Shown piece after piece: positions 59,243-64,000 of a stretch of DNA of 64,000 nucleotides. The DNA lies in assembly GCA_050084985.1 (NCBI GenBank), contig JBITNC010000001.1, positions 46,748,001 to 46,812,000 of the forward strand. The letters run 5' to 3'. The translations under genes and the position numbers were made by a program. How positions within the stretch are numbered: the stretch's first letter is position 1; each line of letters starts with the position of its first letter. The DNA is from Nageia nagi. Its lineage: Eukaryota > Pinophyta. The notes under the pieces were generated by a model. It did no database searches, was not told the DNA's origin, and worked only from the letters and a program-made list of their open reading frames with translations.

Positions 59243-60539
59243 AGTAGCCACACCATCCTTATTCAATATAACTCCATCTACAACAACATGGGTAACTTGA
59301 GCATATAGAACTATGAAATTTAAGTAGACCATAACTAAAATATATTATGTTTCATCATCAATAACCTTTTCCTTTCCATAGGTACTCTATGAAGAGTGCA
59401 CTCTCCTCTCTTCATACATATGAACCATGACTTAATGCACATTAACCTTTCAAGTCATCATTATCTAGCAGTAACACATCCAATAGTAGATAATAATGAT
59501 ATCTTATCTTCATTATCAATTAGTAGCAACCTATACTCCATGATTAAATATATACCATCCTTGCACATTATGTTAAATTTATTCAACAACATCAAATTTG
59601 GAGTAATATCATCTAGACATGAATTCCATTATGAAATCTCTAAATAAATAGTATCAACCTTCTAATTCAATCAATCTTGTGTAGCCACAAAATACAAACT
59701 CTATCATTACATATTCAATTACCATACATACAAACATCACTCCTTTTATTATAAGCCCAATCAATAATAAATAAGAATAACAACTTGTAGTAGTAACATT
59801 GATGGTACCAACAAATATGACTATATCATTATGATCATAAGCTTTGTCATAGAAGTAATTATGAGGGAAAAATAATGTTCAAATTCCATAATGATAATTC
59901 CAATAAATTTAAATATACAAGAAAAAGCTTTACTACAACATAATTTGATATCATGGTATATATGCAACTAGATAGTATTGGTATGTAACATAATAATATT
60001 AATATCATTTCCTAGTAGCACCAACAACCACTCATGAATTTACTTATTGATAATATAGTAACATTGGTGTATAACTCAATATTTAAAAAATTTATTAGTA
60101 ATTTTACTATCCTCATACAAGAGTAGCAATTTAACAATGACAATAACACATGGCTTCTTTTCATATGGCTTCATATAACTGCATCACACTTCCTCATAAA
60201 ATATATACTCCCCCTTACTTCTTTCTCACCATACTTAGGTAGCTAATATAGGCCCATCATACATTTGTAGGAGCTTTAAGATTTAATATAGATAGGCTTC
60301 TCTAAGGATGTGCTACCATTGGCCTTGTCAAATATATGGAAGTGTACTCACTGTTATCTTCTGCTACCATCTTTTAGTTATCTTGATCTATCTAAGGAGG
60401 TAACTTTCATTATCTTCCTTCTTTATCCAAACCTTATTATTATAAGGTATGGATTCTTCAACCTCCTTCTCTAGGCTAGTATAATTATGTGTTTGAGCAT
60501 TTTTCTTTGAATGTTATCTTCTATGTACTCTTAAATATT
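59243..60539. other. No gene seen
   Basis: AT-rich sequence between F and the chromovirus. The open frame at 59396-59647 has no family resemblance. Confidence 0.5.
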
Positions 60540-60589
60540 GATCATTCTTCATTATTTGATACTTAGATTGACTTCTCTCTTTTCCTAGT

Positions 60590-61025
60590 TGCATTCTTTA
60601 TGATTAATGAGGTTCCTATTACAATGCTACAAATATGAAAAAGGGAAATATTATAGAAATGAAATGAATATGGAATTGAAATAGGAAAATAAAAACTATA
60701 TATTGTAAATAATAGAGCATGCACTGGTAAATCAAACACAAAACAAAATAGCATCAATAAGGAGTTAAGAAGAGGATTTTACTAAATAGTAATAGAATCA
60801 TAGGTCACTTTTAAGGGGCTAACTCCTTACAAATCCAAAGGTGAAAAATAATATTCTATATACCTTTCTCCACACACTTCTCTCTATTTATAATTAACTA
60901 ACCCTAACCCTAATAGTAATGCAAAATTGGGCCCCACCCTTATAATCACAATATTACAATTTAGGTCAAGAATTTAATAAAATACTAATACTAACACTAA
61001 AATATTAGGATGTGGGATCCTAACA
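60590..61025 (-). repeat. Chromovirus 3' LTR, end uncertain
   Basis: It begins on the minus strand TGTTAGGATCCCACATCC at 61025, right after the purine-rich AAGAGGGGTGGCA (61038-61026). A TATAAATA box lies at 60893-60886. The far end is not defined because the partner LTR is outside the window; 60590 is an estimate. Confidence 0.55.
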
Positions 61026-62420
61026 TGCCACCCCTCTTGGGATGAAGATTTGTCCTCAAAGCTTTAAGTGTGGAAACTATTGTTGTAACTAATGAAGGAT
61101 TTCCCATGTTGCATCTTCTAGTGCCATGCCTTGCCACTGCATAAGGACTTCTATGATGGACCGATTGCAAAGCTATCATGAGAATTGATCCAAAATTACC
61201 TTAGGTACAACTACCATTTATCCATACTATGCCAACTCAAGTAATGGTGTTTGAACCCAAACCTTTGATCCAACCACTTTTTGAGGAGACATGAAACACT
61301 GGGTGAATCTTAGAAGAAGTAGGAAGCTCTAATTTGTATGTAGCTAAGCCAATACACTGTAACACCTTGTAAGGACCATAAAACTTTGGGGCCAATTTTT
61401 TAGGGCCTTTTATTTTTAAGGATTTTTGGTGATAAGGTTACAATATTAGAAATACCATGTCATTTACTTGGAACTCCCTTTACACATGTTGTTGATCAAC
61501 CTATTATTTCATATAGTGTTGGGTTATCTAAAGGTTATCCTTAAGCAAATGAAGAATATCATCCTAAGTAAATAAAGTTGAGTCAATTGCTTAAACTTTA
61601 TTGGTACTTGCAACATATGAGGTGACTATTGGTGGAGCTTAACAATACATTACTTCATAAGGGATCATCTTGTTGGTAGAATGATAAGATGTATTATACC
61701 ACCACTCAGCCAAGGGAAGCCGTTGTACCCAATGCATAGGTTGTGCTGAAGCAAACTAATGTAAATATGTTTCCAAGAATTTGTTGACAATTTTAGTCTA
61801 ACCATCAATTTATGGGTGACATGCTAAGCTCATATTTAGTTGGGTACCTTGTAGTTTAAAAATCTCTTACTAAAAATGACTTGTAAAAATAGGATCATGA
61901 TCATTGACAATCATCTCTAGCATGCCATGTAGTTTCAAAATTATATCTAGGAATAATTATGCCACTATCATTGCTTTGTAGGGATGAGCCAATGAACCAA
62001 AATGAGCATATTTAGATAACTAATCAACCACCACTAGAATAATTGATTTACCATGAGATTTGGAAAGGCCTTCAATGAAATCCATTGAGATATCAGTCCA
62101 TGTATGAGTAGGTATAGGGAGAGGTTGAAGGAGTCCTAGAGTACCCACTATCGCACCCTTTTGTCTTTGATACACATCATAAGCTACCACAAACTACTTG
62201 ATATATAATTTCATACTTGTCCAATAGAATGACCATTCCACTCACTTATAGGTTTTCAAAAATCCTTCATGTCTTGATGTAGGTGTGGAATGCAATTTGT
62301 CAAGTATTTTTTATTTATGTTTTGAAGGAGATGATAACAAAATTTGACCTTTGAATCTCAAAGTACCATCATGCCATGTATGGTGTGGTTTACTCATGGG
62401 GTCTTGAGTGATCTATTTTA
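61026..62420 (-). pseudogene. Chromovirus integrase remnant with degraded chromodomain region
   Basis: The zinc segment near 62340-62180 reads HSTPTSRHEGFLKTYK and DVYQRQK; the paired cysteines read Y, a G-to-A type change. Core: [28 protein letters not shown] (first D kept), IVNDHDPIFTSHF (second D kept) and NKFLETYL (E kept). The C-terminal part reads VNDMVFLILQPYHQKSLK, KLAPKFYGPYKVLQCIG and LATYKLELPTSSKIHPVFHV. Beyond it (about 61180-61030) a frame with RRCNMGNPSLVTT occupies the chromodomain position, where family members have a DATWE motif, and ends in GGML. Several stops make it inactive. Confidence 0.85.
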
Positions 62421-62950
62421 GTAATTCTTGGGTGGAGCTATCCTCTGCCCACTCTTATTTAACTTTATCCAACCATTAAGGAATAAGAGATGAAAGAGCT
62501 TGTAGTGCTACTTGTTCTTCAAATTTTCTAGACAAAGCATTGACAACCACATTCTCCTTACCTTTATGGTATACTATTACATAATCATACCCCAGTAGTT
62601 TGGTCACCTATTTTTGTTGCTCAGGCATAGAAATACATTACTTAATGAAAAATTTCAAACTATGATGATCTATGAGGATGATGAAATGGCAACCAATGAG
62701 ACATGGTATCCAACATTGAACTACATGAATGATGGTAAGCATTTCTTTTTCCTAAGTGGATTTGCCCAAATTTTTTTCCAAAGAGTGCTCTTCTTACATT
62801 AATGCTACCCTGATTCCTACTCCATAAGCATCATTTACTATCATAAAGGTTTTAGAAAAATATGGCATTGCTAATACCAAGGTGGTACACATCACCTCCT
62901 TAAGCTTAATGAAAGCTACATCAACTTTAGGGGATCATTAGAAAGCATTC
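62420..62950 (-). pseudogene. Chromovirus RNase H remnant
   Basis: On the minus strand the order is VNDAYGVGIRVALM, then KEMLTIIHVVQCWIPCLIGC, FIILIDHHSLKFFIK and VTKLLGYDYVIVYHKGKENV. This is the standard plant Ty3/gypsy RNase H, with the IDHHSLK block retaining its aspartate (usually TDHQSLK). VNALSRK follows, the usual end (usually ADALSRK). A few stops interrupt the frame. Confidence 0.8.
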
Positions 62951-64000
62951 TTTTTTAAAAACATGGTTAGAGGTGCTACAATATTGCCATAATCCTTCAT
63001 AAATTTTTGATAATAGCCTATCAACCAATTTTGCATGTCAGTAATCTTTTGTGGATCCACCTTAACTCCCTCTTTAGATATAACATGGCCTAAGTAATCA
63101 ATTTCCCTCTTACCGAATGAGCATTTTGATTTTTTTTACATATAGGTAGTGTTCCTTCAAGATTTGTATGGTTTGGTCAACATGTGCCACATGTTCTTGC
63201 CATGTTTTACTATAGATCAAGATATCATCAAAGAAAACTAAAATGAATTTCTTGATGAATAGATGAAATACCTAATTCATTAAACTTTGAAATGTGGATG
63301 GAGCATTTATGAGGTCAAAAGGCATGACTAGGAACTCATAATGGCCCTCATGAGTGTGAAATGCAATTTTTGGTATATCCTCCTCCTTGAGATGAATTTG
63401 GTGATACCTAGTTCATAGGTCCAACTTGGAAAAATATCTTGCCCCATGTAGTTCATCTAATAATTCATCAATGATTGGGATGGGAAATTTATCCTTAATT
63501 GTAATTTTGTTGAGGGCCCTAAAATCCACACACATACACCATGAACCATCTTTCTTATGAACTAATATAATTAGAGAAGAATATGGATTTATGCTAGGTT
63601 AGATTACTCTTGCATACAATAATTCCTTAACCAATTTTTCAATTTCATTTTTCTATAAGCAAGGATATCGATAAGGTTGAATGTTTGGTGGGTGACTTCT
63701 TAGCACCAATTGGATAGCATGATCATGTGATTATTAGGGTGGTAATCCCATTAGTTCTTCAAAGGTACTTGAATACTTACTTAAGATGGGCTATAGATCC
63801 TTAGGCTCTATGATTTTAGATTTAGTGATTTATAATAAGTGTAACTATGCTAGCATCCCTTCTTTAGTTTTTTGTAAGATCTTTTTCATGTGATGTGAGC
63901 TCATAATTTATATAGATCCACCCTATAATCCCTTGAGAGTATGCTCTTATTTGGATATCTTAAAGGTCATCCATAGATCTACAAAATTCCACTGTACAAT
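62950..64000 (-). pseudogene. Chromovirus reverse transcriptase remnant
   Basis: On the minus strand: WFMVYVCGF and GPQQNYN in one frame correspond to the WRMCVDYRALNK block. Then come [40 protein letters not shown] and [12 protein letters not shown]. The catalytic motif reads FFDD (63236-63224) in VFFDDILIYSKTWQEHVAHV; the family norm is Y/FVDD. The thumb follows (KEHYLYVKKIKM). The N-terminal side reaches the right edge, so gag and protease are outside. Confidence 0.85.

Larger units (their letters stand above)
60540..64000 (-). mobile_element. Chromovirus-type Ty3/gypsy element, 3' half, running off the right edge
   Basis: Read on the minus strand: RT from the right edge, RNase H, integrase, a degraded C-terminal region, PPT and 3' LTR. 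Integrase follows the single RNase H directly, and motifs such as YSKTWQEHV and [17 protein letters not shown] are those of plant chromoviruses. It is clearly different from the Tat-type elements on the left. Confidence 0.85.

Noticed and set aside
60997-61179. 60-residue minus frame as an independent small gene
   Set aside because: It continues the chromovirus integrase into the degraded chromodomain region and ends just before the PPT.
1-64000. tRNA, rRNA, CRISPR or bacterial-type operon
   Set aside because: No cloverleaf with anticodon and TTC loop, no ribosomal segment, and no regularly spaced repeats were seen. Composition and elements are those of a plant nuclear genome.

Overview
The window is nuclear DNA of a seed plant with a large, transposon-rich genome. 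It is strongly AT-rich, and no intact cellular gene, tRNA, rRNA or CRISPR array is visible. Nearly everything recognisable is a decayed transposable element: Ty3/gypsy of the Tat/Ogre type and of the chromovirus type, elements with initiator-Met primer sites, CACTA DNA transposons and a LINE fragment. Paired LTRs are visibly diverged and many frames carry stops while flanks and target-site duplications survive. This suggests old insertions with slow removal, as in gymnosperms or other giant plant genomes; that part is inference. Element names A to G and DE are mine. Positions 1-44547 form one nested stack. The oldest member is C, a plus-strand Tat-type element. Its pieces are 26735-26890, 35670-38995 and 42760-43837 plus a 3' LTR at 43838-44547. 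Its 5' half must lie left of the window. DE, an Ogre-sized plus-strand element (LTR remnant 6769-7031, internal part about 17.7 kb, 3' LTR 24713-26734), sits inside C. A, a minus-strand relative of C (1-6768), sits inside the 5' LTR of DE. A CACTA-type miniature element (25371-26487) sits inside the 3' LTR of DE. B (26891-35669) is a gag-only element inserted in C. G (38996-42759, minus strand, also gag-only) is inserted in the integrase of C. The biologically most interesting point is that both DE and B carry, antisense and between their coding part and 3' LTR, a decayed plant mobile domain (PMD) reading frame with a coiled-coil-like tail. DE and B also share their LTR termini and a purine tract before the 3' LTR. 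DE encodes gag, protease, reverse transcriptase, RNase H, archaeal-type RNase H and integrase; B has only gag. This looks like an autonomous element and a dependent partner, both with a captured antisense PMD gene. Positions 44548-64000 hold scattered relics: a CACTA transposase remnant (46880-48350, minus), a LINE ORF1-like DUF4283 remnant (50540-51110, minus), a second CACTA-type miniature element (53550-54602), a complete LTR element F without recognisable coding (54977-59242) containing a GC-rich hairpin block, and the 3' half of a chromovirus on the minus strand (about 60540-64000, running off the right edge). All domain assignments come from reading translated motifs by eye; no database search was possible.
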